Of a stretch of 25,471 bases of DNA, positions 1-6,954 are shown piece by piece. The notes under the pieces were generated by a model. It worked only from the letters and a program-made list of their open reading frames with translations. It did no database searches and had not been told where the DNA came from. The stretch comes from CAYVJW01 sp964451885. GTDB lineage: Bacteria; Patescibacteriota; Gracilibacteria; UBA4473. Location: positions 1-25,471 of the forward strand of contig CAYVJW010000010.1 of NCBI GenBank assembly GCA_964451885.1. The letters are read 5' to 3'. Position numbers and translations under genes: made by a program. Numbering within the stretch: the stretch's first letter is position 1; each line of letters starts with the position of its first letter.

Positions 1-103
1 AACAGGACTGGTTTTCTTGTGACTTATGATATACTGCGGTTTTTTCGGTTAATAACCTTCTACGAAAAAGTTACTTTTCCCTCTTTTAATTCTGCTTTTT
101 TTG

Positions 104-112
104 TGCTATAAT
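104..112 (+). promoter_or_regulatory. Predicted extended -10 promoter of the VirB4-like gene
   Basis: The sequence TGC-TATAAT is a perfect -10 hexamer preceded by the TGn extension. No good -35 hexamer lies 17 bp upstream, which is usual for extended -10 promoters. Transcription would start near 119, giving a leader of about 20 nt before the ATG at 140. The leader has only a weak GAGAG-like ribosome-binding sequence. The rest of 1-103 is AT-rich and I see no gene in it. Confidence 0.6.
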
Positions 113-139
113 AAAGGGATTTTATCTTCATAGAGAGTA

Positions 140-2311
140 ATGAACGCATTGATTTGGTTAGCGGTCGTGTTGATAACAATAGCTGTTATAGCTGTTGGCG
201 GTTATTATTGGTTTATTTTACCGTGGTATTACCGGATACTTTTTGTTGTTGGTTTAGTGTGTCTCATAGGATTTTGTGTGTATTACTTTTTTATAAAACC
301 AAAAGACATGAAAAAGAAAAAGGAGGTAAAACCTGAGGCAATAGCTGATTCTAAAGGAGTGAAAAAAAGTGAAACTTCTGAAGAGAAAAAATCTTCTGGG
401 TTTAGCCTTACACAAAAATTAAAAGATAAGTGGCAGGCGCATGTGGAAAGGAATAAGAAGAAGGCGGAGGAAGAAAAGAAGAATCTGGAAAAGATTAATG
501 AATTTATCATAAATTTTGATCCGAAACGGGATAAGAAAAAACTGACTCCGGCTATTCGGAAAAAAATTGTCGGTATGGAAAAAATGTTTCGTGAAGGGAC
601 GATTTCCATGAAAGATCTGGTTGCTCCGGCTTCAATGGATATTTCCACCCATGATTTGAGAGTGAATTCACTTTATACGAAAAGCATACTGGTTTTTAAT
701 TATCCGCGATATCTGGAACCGAACTGGCTCAATCAGATTATTAATTTTGATGCGTCTATGGATATTTCTATTTTTATGTATCCGTCGGATTCTGGCACAA
801 TTCTCAAAATATTGCGAAAAAAGGTCGCCGAGATGCGTTCGACGAAGCATATTAATGAAAAAAAAGGTTTAGTCGAAAGTGTAGGATTGGAGACGGCACT
901 GGAGGATGCTCAGAATCTTCGGGTTGATTTACAGCGCGGTAAAGAGCGGTTTTTTCAGGTAGGGATTTATTTTACCCTTTATTCTGATGACAAAGAAAAA
1001 TTGAAACACACTACAAAACAATTGCAAACCCTTTTGGGTGGAAAGCTGGTTATGACCAGAGCGGCTGATTTTCGTACCGAACGAGCTTTTGAGTCCATAC
1101 TTCCTCAGTGTACGGACATGGTGGAAGTTCACAGAAATATGAACACCAGCCCTCTTGGTACTACGTTTCCTTTTGTTTCTAGCACCCTCAGTTCCAATAG
1201 TGGGATTCTTTACGGAATAAACCGGCATAATAACTCTCTTATAATTTTTGACCGGTTTAAACTTGAAAATGCCAACTCCGTGCTTTTTGCTAAATCCGGT
1301 GCGGGTAAGTCTTATGCTGTAAAACTTGAAATATTGCGGTCTATGATGCAGGACACGGATGTGATTGTTATTGATCCTGAAAATGAATATGAAAAGCTGT
1401 CTAAAACTATTGGAGGAGCCTACACGCGTATATCTTTAAGCTCTAAGCACCGAATTAATCCTTTTGACCTGCTTAATCCTATTGGCGGGCAGGAGGCGGA
1501 TACTGAATCTTTACTTAAAGAAAACATAATAAACCTTACGGGATTGATGAACCTGATGCTTGGGAAATTAACTCCAGAAGAGGATGCAATCATGGATAAA
1601 GCCCTTCGCCAAACTTATGAGATCAAAGGCATTACTCCTGAGGTGGAAAACCCAATGGATTATGAAATGCCGACCATGCATGACTTGCAAAAAGTTCTTG
1701 AATCTATGGAAGGCGGGAAAAGCCTGGCGGTAAGGCTTGAAAAATACACGGAAGGAACTTTTTCCGGTATTTTTTCCGAACAGACGAATGTTGACCTGGG
1801 AACAGGTTTAATCTGTTTTTGTATTCGTGATATGGAGGACAGGCTTCGCCCTATTGCCATGTATGTTTTGCTGAATTTTATCTGGAGCCGTATCAGGTCA
1901 AAAATGAAAAAAAGGCTCCTTGTGGTTGATGAGGCCTGGCATCTGGTGCAGCATGATGATTCCGGACGATTCCTGCATAATTTGGCAAAAAGAGCTCGAA
2001 AATATTATCTGGGAGTTACTACTATTACGCAGGATGTAGAAGATTTTTTGAGGTCTCCGTGGGGAAAACCTATTATTACAAACTCTTCTTTGCAGTTACT
2101 GTTAAAACAAGCCCCTTCGGCAGTAGAGAGTCTAGTAAAAAACTTCAATCTCACGGAAGGGGAAAAATATGTGCTCCTTAATGCCGGCGTAGGGCAGGGG
2201 GTATTCTTTGCTGGCGACCAACATGTAGCTATTCAGGTGATTGCGAGTACCGGGGAACATAAGCTGGTTACTTCGAATCCGGAGGAAATATTGGCAGTGA
2301 ACAGTGAGTAG
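140..2311 (+). CDS. VirB4/TraC-type secretion ATPase with N-terminal membrane helices
   Basis: This 723-aa protein is a P-loop ATPase of the VirB4/TraC/HerA class, the motor family of conjugation and type IV secretion machines. Residues 1-20 and about 30-52 form two hydrophobic helices, followed by a very lysine/glutamate-rich linker (55-120). The N-terminal VirB4-like region spans about 170-370. The Walker A motif AKSGAGKS is at 384-391 and the Walker B motif LLVVDEAW at 593-600. A conserved ITQDVEDFL stretch follows, then a C-terminal region typical of the family. Membrane-anchored versions of this ATPase are common in candidate phyla radiation genomes, usually without a full conjugation operon, and no other secretion gene is visible here. 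Its substrate, DNA or protein, cannot be told. The 3' end carries short tandem 7-mers over the stop codon. Confidence 0.85.
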   Translation: MNALIWLAVVLITIAVIAVGGYYWFILPWYYRILFVVGLVCLIGFCVYYFFIKPKDMKKKKEVKPEAIADSKGVKKSETSEEKKSSGFSLTQKLKDKWQAHVERNKKKAEEEKKNLEKINEFIINFDPKRDKKKLTPAIRKKIVGMEKMFREGTISMKDLVAPASMDISTHDLRVNSLYTKSILVFNYPRYLEPNWLNQIINFDASMDISIFMYPSDSGTILKILRKKVAEMRSTKHINEKKGLVESVGLETALEDAQNLRVDLQRGKERFFQVGIYFTLYSDDKEKLKHTTKQLQTLLGGKLVMTRAADFRTERAFESILPQCTDMVEVHRNMNTSPLGTTFPFVSSTLSSNSGILYGINRHNNSLIIFDRFKLENANSVLFAKSGAGKSYAVKLEILRSMMQDTDVIVIDPENEYEKLSKTIGGAYTRISLSSKHRINPFDLLNPIGGQEADTESLLKENIINLTGLMNLMLGKLTPEEDAIMDKALRQTYEIKGITPEVENPMDYEMPTMHDLQKVLESMEGGKSLAVRLEKYTEGTFSGIFSEQTNVDLGTGLICFCIRDMEDRLRPIAMYVLLNFIWSRIRSKMKKRLLVVDEAWHLVQHDDSGRFLHNLAKRARKYYLGVTTITQDVEDFLRSPWGKPIITNSSLQLLLKQAPSAVESLVKNFNLTEGEKYVLLNAGVGQGVFFAGDQHVAIQVIASTGEHKLVTSNPEEILAVNSE

Positions 2312-2317
2312 TGAACA
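2294..2317 (+). repeat. Three degenerate 7-bp tandem repeats over the virB4-like stop codon
   Basis: Three successive 7-mers, CAGTGAA, CAGTGAG and TAGTGAA, cover the last codons and the TAG stop of the ATPase gene. They add the terminal residues AVNSE. Short repeats of this CAGTGA type are common intergenic sequence in AT-rich genomes, so I make no functional claim. Confidence 0.45.
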
Positions 2318-2321
2318 ATAA

Positions 2322-2645
2322 TCACAAAAGTTCAAGCTGAATCTTTATTACTTGTTCTACATGACACATATCTTCCATGGAAATATTTCCCATTTTTTTT
2401 GATAGTCTTTTTTTGCTAACAGTTGCTATCTGATCGGCCATAGCTTTGCGTTTTTTCTTATTTATTACAACATAAGTTTCACATGGATACAAATGATCAA
2501 TATTACTAGTGAGTGGAACAACTTGAATCCGATTTAAAAATTTGTTAGCTGAATTGTTACTAACAATTATTGCCGGTCTTTTTTTCTGAATCTCTCCCGC
2601 AATAGAAGGATTAAAATCAATCCACCAAATTTCACCTCGTTTCAT
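2322..2645 (-). CDS. mazF: MazF/PemK-family endoribonuclease toxin
   Basis: This 107-aa protein fits the MazF/PemK fold. It begins KRGEIWWIDFNP, the first beta strand of the family, followed by KKRPAIIVSNN, VVPLTSN and a C-terminal helix with ADQI. Family members are sequence-specific mRNA interferases that inhibit growth when freed from their antitoxin. The start codon overlaps the 3' end of the upstream antitoxin gene by 14 bp, so the two are translationally coupled. The length is normal for the family and the stop is TGA. The family call is firm. The cleavage sequence and any function in stress or plasmid-like maintenance are unknown. Confidence 0.9.
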   Translation of the reverse strand: MKRGEIWWIDFNPSIAGEIQKKRPAIIVSNNSANKFLNRIQVVPLTSNIDHLYPCETYVVINKKKRKAMADQIATVSKKRLSKKMGNISMEDMCHVEQVIKIQLELL

Positions 2646-2862
2646 CTTGTATATCTGTTATTAAATTTTCACTCCAATCTTCTGCTTCTCTTTCCCGCTC
2701 TTCCTCATTTGCCATATCCATGTAAGCATTTTCTAGATTTTTTTTAAGTACATATGGGCGAGCCAAGTTTTCTAAAAAACGGCTAATGCGACCAGATCCT
2801 ATGACTGAATGCAGTGCATTATAAACTTCTTCATTGATTGAAATTGTGAGCTTTTTTTGCAT
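2632..2862 (-). CDS. Ribbon-helix-helix type antitoxin partner of the MazF toxin
   Basis: This 76-aa protein is encoded immediately upstream of the MazF-like toxin and overlaps it. Residues 1-40 fit a ribbon-helix-helix DNA-binding domain: a strand KKLTISINEEVYNAL, a turn and a helix containing GRISRFLENLARPYV. The C-terminal half is acidic (a run of E, D and R), as expected for the toxin-wrapping tail of an antitoxin. Such proteins bind their own promoter as dimers, and two TACGTA palindromes lie just upstream. The assignment as antitoxin rests on position, size and fold. Confidence 0.82.
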   Translation of the reverse strand: MQKKLTISINEEVYNALHSVIGSGRISRFLENLARPYVLKKNLENAYMDMANEEEREREAEDWSENLITDIQDETR

Positions 2863-2875
2863 GTTTTGTGATTAA

Positions 2876-2893
2876 TACGTATATCTGTACGTA
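2876..2893 (-). promoter_or_regulatory. Predicted antitoxin operator: two TACGTA palindromes 12 bp apart
   Basis: Two identical 6-bp palindromes, TACGTA at 2876-2881 and 2888-2893, lie between the predicted -10 box and the antitoxin ATG. Each is followed by TAT on the plus strand, so they also form a direct repeat. A 12-bp centre-to-centre spacing places both sites on about the same face of the helix, as expected for cooperative ribbon-helix-helix dimers. The sites overlap the expected transcription start, so binding would block initiation. Confidence 0.6.
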
Positions 2894-2894
2894 T

Positions 2895-2923
2895 ATTATA
2901 GAAATTTTATCAATTTATGTCAA
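2895..2923 (-). promoter_or_regulatory. Consensus sigma-70 promoter of the toxin-antitoxin operon
   Basis: On the minus strand this reads TTGACA, a 17-bp spacer, then TATAAT, a perfect match at both hexamers and the optimal spacing. Transcription would begin near 2888, about 25 nt before the antitoxin ATG. A promoter this strong, next to operator-like palindromes, fits an autorepressed toxin-antitoxin operon. Confidence 0.8.
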
Positions 2924-3008
2924 AGAATTCCTTAATCTTTTGGACAAAATTCAGTTTTGAGGGTGACAGAAACTTTCCAGTTCAGAACCTCCGATTGGTC
3001 GAGTCTTT

Positions 3009-3170
3009 TTAGGGACTTAGCAGTAAATAACTTACCAATTTTAATATCTTTTTCTCCGTGTACTTCGTCAGAAAAACTTCGCCATATTATAATATGACTC
3101 AGCTTCTCTTTCTCGTACACGAAAAAAAATCTCATCAAACTTGGTAACTTATTTCCTGCCAAGCCCCTTA
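3009..3170 (-). mobile_element. 156-bp MITE-like palindromic element, copy 1 (with TTA duplications)
   Basis: The element core is 3012-3167, flanked on each side by TTA (3009-3011 and 3168-3170). It is identical over all 156 bp to the reverse complement of 6249-6404. The ends form an imperfect 27-bp terminal inverted repeat with four mismatches, starting GGG(G/A)CTT. The interior is also roughly palindromic around the centre CATATTATAATATG, so a single strand could fold into one long hairpin. The element is too short for a transposase. A GGG terminus with TWA duplications is typical of the IS5-family/PIF-Harbinger type of transposase target choice, so it was probably moved by such an enzyme elsewhere. 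It sits in the loop of an older hairpin (GGTCGAGT / ACTCGACC). The frames of 60-90 codons running through it are not genes. Apart from this element I see no gene in 2863-3234. Confidence 0.85.
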
Positions 3171-3234
3171 ACTCGACCGCGGCACAAACTATATTTTTCA
3201 TTTCTTTGGGTTTGTTGCAGCCAAGTAAAAACCT

Positions 3235-3801
3235 TTACGGCACTTTCCTTGGTTCAGGATGAAACCTCAGTTCATGGTCTTCCAGTATTATCTTTGCTCC
3301 CGGAATAAGGTAATCTGGATTTTTTTTTATTTTTTTTATTTGGATGTTTTTGAGGAGATGTTCAAGTTTTCTTGGTAACCTTCTGACTGATACTGGGTCA
3401 AGTTTTTTATACTTAGACGAGCAAGAGTTATTATTTATTTCTAAAAACATTTCTCGTAAATTATCCGGATCATAAAGCGACACATTTTGTGCATATGTTT
3501 TAAGTGCATAAATATCTTCTTTGCTTAATTTTAATGTTTTATCAGACATAAAATGATTGGGGCAAATTTTTCCGGCATGATTTTTGTCTGTTTTTATTTG
3601 GCGAAACAGCTTCAAAATTACAAAAACAAAAAATCTTGTCGTCCAGATTTGCCCATGGTGGGTTAGGATAAAAAAATCAATGTCTGAATCTTTTGTGGCT
3701 TTTCCTTGGGCAAGGGAACCGGAGAGGAAGATGGCGCGAATGCCGGGACAGTATTTTAGGATATTTGCCCAACGTTGTGCTTTTTTTAAATATCTCTGCA
3801 T
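3235..3801 (-). CDS. MNT/Pol-beta-type nucleotidyltransferase domain protein
   Basis: This 188-aa protein has the signature of the minimal nucleotidyltransferase superfamily: GS, ten residues, then DID, in the segment FLSGSLAQGKATKDSDIDFF at about residues 26-45. The two aspartates would bind metal for nucleotidyl transfer. The remaining 140 residues are basic, predicted helical, and match no partner domain I recognise. Proteins of this type transfer nucleotides to antibiotics, proteins or RNA, and several act in toxin-antitoxin pairs. No HEPN partner is visible next to it. It follows pyrF on the same strand after an 18-bp gap, so the two are probably co-transcribed. The substrate is unknown. 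Confidence 0.75.
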   Translation of the reverse strand: MQRYLKKAQRWANILKYCPGIRAIFLSGSLAQGKATKDSDIDFFILTHHGQIWTTRFFVFVILKLFRQIKTDKNHAGKICPNHFMSDKTLKLSKEDIYALKTYAQNVSLYDPDNLREMFLEINNNSCSSKYKKLDPVSVRRLPRKLEHLLKNIQIKKIKKNPDYLIPGAKIILEDHELRFHPEPRKVP

Positions 3802-3819
3802 AGAGAATGTTATAAAGTT

Positions 3820-4644
3820 CTATATCTTCTGTATCTCCCACAGCTTCCCCATCTCTTCCTTCGCCCTCTCCGCAAAATCCTTCCCATCACTGGCATACAA
3901 CACCGACCTCGTCACAGGAATCAGTACGCCTAGCCCATCCTTACGAATTGCTAAGACGTCCTCAATATTTCCACCTTGGGCTCCTACTCCCGGAGCCAAT
4001 ATCCACGCATGGGGCATTTCTTCGCGGAAGAATTTTAGGGCATCTGGATATGTTGCTCCTACTACGGCTCCTACAGAGGAAAAGAAATTTTTTGGGGATT
4101 GGTTGGTGATATTCCATTCTTCTACTTTTTCGGCAATTCTTATCGAAACCTCTGTATTGTCCTGGATTTCCGGAGCTGAGGGGTTAGAGGTGTGAACGAG
4201 GACGAATATCCCTCTTCCGTTTTCTTCACAAAGCTTTACAAAAGGCAGTATGCCATCATCGCCCAGGTAGGCGTTTACGGTTAATGCATCAGCTGACAAG
4301 GGGCCGTCGCCTAAATAAGCTTTAGCATAAGCTTCGGCTGTGGAACCGATATCGTTTCTTTTTCCGTCGATGATAGTAATCAATTCTTTTACTCTTGAAT
4401 ATGAAAGTAATTGCTCTAAAATTAAAATCCCTTTTGCCCCAAAAACTTCAAAATACGCCATTTGTGGCTTTATCCCACAAATCTTATCTTCACAGGCATC
4501 TATAATTTGTTTGCAAAAAATAAAAATCCCTTCCGGGGTTTTGGGGATATGTTTTGGTATTTTTTCCGGGTTCGGGTCAAGGCCGAGGATAAGGCAGGAG
4601 TTTTTTTTACGGATGCCGGTTTCGAGTTTTTCAGAGAAGTTCAT
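3820..4644 (-). CDS. pyrF: Orotidine 5'-phosphate decarboxylase, type 2
   Basis: PyrF converts orotidine 5'-monophosphate to UMP, the last step of de novo pyrimidine synthesis. At 274 aa it matches the longer type 2 group (about 270-310 aa) rather than the short E. coli type. GLDPNP at 21-26 is the substrate-binding aspartate strand, and DGKRND at 93-98 is the catalytic D-x-K-x-x-D motif with Lys95. TVNAYLGDD follows, and LAPGVGAQGG near 217 binds phosphate. It is divergent from the aminotransferase gene across a 65-bp AT-rich spacer, and it precedes the nucleotidyltransferase gene. No other pyrimidine gene is nearby except tmk, about 12 kb away. Confidence 0.93.
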   Translation of the reverse strand: MNFSEKLETGIRKKNSCLILGLDPNPEKIPKHIPKTPEGIFIFCKQIIDACEDKICGIKPQMAYFEVFGAKGILILEQLLSYSRVKELITIIDGKRNDIGSTAEAYAKAYLGDGPLSADALTVNAYLGDDGILPFVKLCEENGRGIFVLVHTSNPSAPEIQDNTEVSIRIAEKVEEWNITNQSPKNFFSSVGAVVGATYPDALKFFREEMPHAWILAPGVGAQGGNIEDVLAIRKDGLGVLIPVTRSVLYASDGKDFAERAKEEMGKLWEIQKI

Positions 4645-4667
4645 TACTTAGATTTTAGGATAAATAT

Positions 4668-4705
4668 TTGAAATTTAAAAATTAAAATTTAAAATTTCAA
4701 AAAAA
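4668..4705. repeat. AT-rich inverted repeat in the pyrF/aminotransferase spacer
   Basis: The divergent spacer contains TTTGAAATTT and, after an A/T-only stretch built of AATTTAAAA units, its complement AAATTTCAAA. It could fold into an AT hairpin. Similar AATTTTTAATTT-type sequence occurs inside aroA at 7522-7566 and near 17396-17440, so this is probably one member of a dispersed AT-rich repeat family. Confidence 0.5.
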
Positions 4706-4709
4706 TCTC

Positions 4710-6245
4710 ATGAAATACTCCTTCGACATCGAAAAAACTCCTCCTTTTTTGGCCTTTCGGGCTTTGCGTGAAATTGCTTCGAAGTCTATTGGGGAAGCTA
4801 ATGTTTTGGACCTTTCCCAGGGGGAGCCGGGGTATGGGTTTTCTCCCAGCCGGAGGGGGCGGCGGTTTATGTCTTTTATTACGATGCTTGATGCTGATTT
4901 TAATGACCATCAGATGATTAAAAAACTCTTTGCTTATCGAAAAAGAGAAGAACTGTCTGAGATTGAAGCAAAGATTGAGCAGGTAGCTATGGATAATTTT
5001 TCTCCTGTAGTGGCGAAGGAATTGTTATCTGATTTTTATGAATTTATGGGAAAACTTGAAGGTATTTTAAGAAATCAAAAATTAAGCCTTTCCCGATTTG
5101 ATGTTTATTACGAACTTTTCAAGTATTCTACACTTTCGGGAGGGCGTTATCCCCAGCCTACGGGACATCTACTCCTTCAAGCAGTTTCTGCGGAGGAATA
5201 TTCTGAGTATTTAGGAGTTAAGGTATGGCATGATGAGCTTATTACTATTTCTGGCGCGTCCCATGGTATCGGGGCGGTTTTTAAAGCTCTCGGGAGAGAG
5301 GGGGTAGGTTTTTTGAAGGAGGATGATACGGTGTGTATGACTTCTCCGGTGTATGCGCCTTATAATGTTATTTTTAACCAACGCGGCATCCATGTGAAGT
5401 CTCTTTATGTAGATCCCGAGTCCGGAAAAATTGATCTTAAAAGAGTGGCGGAACTAAAAAAGTCCAAGGATCGTATAAAATGTATTATCCTTATTGATCC
5501 GAATAATCCGACCGGGTTTGCGGCAAACGATGAATTTTTAAGCGCTGTGGCTGAAATCGCGGAAACACATAATTCATTAATTGTTACTGATGAGGTTTAT
5601 TTTCGTTTTTTTGAGGGAAAAAAGAGTATTGTCAGCATTCCTTCAGCGGCAAAAAGAACCGTCCGGATTGATTCGCTTTCAAAAATAGAACGTTCTACAG
5701 GGCTTCGTGTGGGGGATATTTATGTGTCCAAGGAGGCTAATGAATTTATAAGCGAAAATATTCTTGGACATCATATCGGCGATTACCCTGATTTTCATAA
5801 CTTGTTAATTCTTGCAAAATCTCCGGGTGGGAGGAATATCGGGCTTTTTCAGCATATTACTGGCATCCCGGGACCTTCTATTTCCATGGCGCTAGCTCAT
5901 CTCATCCTTGGTAAAGATGAAAGAAAGTATTTTGTGGGCGATGTGATGAAAAAAATGGAAATTTTCTATGAGGCGATAGGATTGGAACGAAAGGATAATA
6001 TTTATTATGGCATGTTTGATCTCGCTCATATTGAGTCTGCTGAATGTGCTAAACTTTGTATTGAAGAAAAACTTGAACGGATTGCTAAAAAAGGGGTGGT
6101 ACTCATGCCGGCAAATTTGTTTTTCTCCCGCAGTGATAGAAGAAGAAAGAATAGGCAAAACTTTATACGGGTTTCTTTGCCGAATTTGAGTTTTGAAAAT
6201 ACGAGGAAGGCCGCAGAAATAATAAGGAAAACACTCGAAAACTAG
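4710..6245 (+). CDS. Fold-type I PLP aminotransferase with a large insertion
   Basis: This 511-aa protein is a class I/II pyridoxal-phosphate aminotransferase. DLSQGEPGYGF near 34-44 is the N-terminal substrate region and SGASHG near 181-186 holds the cofactor phosphate. DPNNPTG is at 263-269, DEVY at 294-297, and SLSK at 322-325 with Lys325 as the Schiff-base lysine. The motif continues into GLRVG. Ordinary members have about 390-420 residues. The extra length comes mostly from a helical insertion at about 55-145. Similar-length enzymes include the aspartate 4-decarboxylase type, but I cannot assign the substrate. The gene ends in CTAG, two bases before the TTA duplication of MITE copy 2. 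Confidence 0.8.
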   Translation: MKYSFDIEKTPPFLAFRALREIASKSIGEANVLDLSQGEPGYGFSPSRRGRRFMSFITMLDADFNDHQMIKKLFAYRKREELSEIEAKIEQVAMDNFSPVVAKELLSDFYEFMGKLEGILRNQKLSLSRFDVYYELFKYSTLSGGRYPQPTGHLLLQAVSAEEYSEYLGVKVWHDELITISGASHGIGAVFKALGREGVGFLKEDDTVCMTSPVYAPYNVIFNQRGIHVKSLYVDPESGKIDLKRVAELKKSKDRIKCIILIDPNNPTGFAANDEFLSAVAEIAETHNSLIVTDEVYFRFFEGKKSIVSIPSAAKRTVRIDSLSKIERSTGLRVGDIYVSKEANEFISENILGHHIGDYPDFHNLLILAKSPGGRNIGLFQHITGIPGPSISMALAHLILGKDERKYFVGDVMKKMEIFYEAIGLERKDNIYYGMFDLAHIESAECAKLCIEEKLERIAKKGVVLMPANLFFSRSDRRRKNRQNFIRVSLPNLSFENTRKAAEIIRKTLEN

Positions 6246-6407
6246 TTAGGGGCTTGGCAGGAAATAAGTTACCAAGTTTGATGAGATTTTTTTTCGTGTA
6301 CGAGAAAGAGAAGCTGAGTCATATTATAATATGGCGAAGTTTTTCTGACGAAGTACACGGAGAAAAAGATATTAAAATTGGTAAGTTATTTACTGCTAAG
6401 TCCCTTA
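6246..6407 (+). mobile_element. 156-bp MITE-like palindromic element, copy 2 (with TTA duplications)
   Basis: The core is 6249-6404, flanked by TTA at 6246-6248 and 6405-6407. Its sequence is identical to copy 1 but inverted. It landed between two convergent stop codons. Removing the element and one TTA restores a CTAG in which the aminotransferase TAG and the stop of the opposite VTT-domain gene overlapped. With the element in place, the VTT-domain frame runs into it and stops at 6386-6388, which replaces its last residue with KGLSSK. Perfect identity of the two copies implies recent movement or gene conversion. Confidence 0.85.
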
Positions 6408-6949
6408 CTTGCAATCTGATTCAACAATACCCCTATTTCTCCCCCCAAAAACGTCAGCATAAGCACTAACAAAAATTCTCCTGTAAAAACACCGGCTATA
6501 AATTTCCAGAAATTCATCCTTACAATACCGGCTGTGTAGCAAATCAGGTCGGTCGGGACTAAGGGGAGAAAGCTCCATGCTGCAACGATGTAAAAACCAT
6601 GTTTCTCTACTAGTTTATGGACTTTTTTGGCTTTTTTTGGGTATTTTTTCTCAAAAAGCTTGTCAAATCCCATTACTTCGGAGAAAAAATACATTATCAC
6701 GGCTGAAAGCATGATTGCCGTTAAAGAAACCCAAAAGATAAGTTTTGGTGGGAAAATGATGGTTTCGACTAATACGAATGGAGTAGATGGAATATTGGTG
6801 GAATTTTTCAAAAAAAAGAGTCAGGTTTTTTGTGAGCTAAAACAACCAAATGACTCAATATTTATGAAATAATATGATAGGGAAAATAAAATTATAAAAA
6901 TCCAGATAACGAGAACGACTTTTCTTAAGCGTTGTATAAAAGCCTGCAT
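6386..6949 (-). pseudogene. VTT/DedA-like membrane protein gene with in-frame TGA at codon 43
   Basis: The intact downstream part (6386-6811, possible TTG start) encodes a VTT (SNARE-associated/DedA/TVP38) domain: hydrophobic helices, then KHGFYIVAAWSFLPLVPTDL, the family's FxPxxP-like re-entrant region, and a final helix GVFTGEFLLVLMLTFLGG. In the same frame upstream, an ATG at 6949 opens a basic stretch and a clear transmembrane helix (RKVVLVIWIFIILFSLSYYF). That reading is broken only by a TGA at 6821-6823, twelve bases before the TTG. A run of eight A residues lies at 6810-6817. The simplest reading is one 187-codon gene damaged by a nonsense change, or a sequencing or assembly error. A shorter functional protein from TTG is possible but would lack its first helix. 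The C-terminus is rewritten by MITE copy 2. VTT proteins are thought to move lipids or affect membrane homeostasis. Confidence 0.65.
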
Positions 6950-6954
6950 TGTTT

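Noticed and set aside
2932..3201. 89-codon minus-strand frame, with a matching peptide in a plus-strand frame at 6254-6469
   Set aside because: The shared peptide is just the translation of the MITE copies. The flanking parts share nothing and there is no start signal. This is not a gene family.
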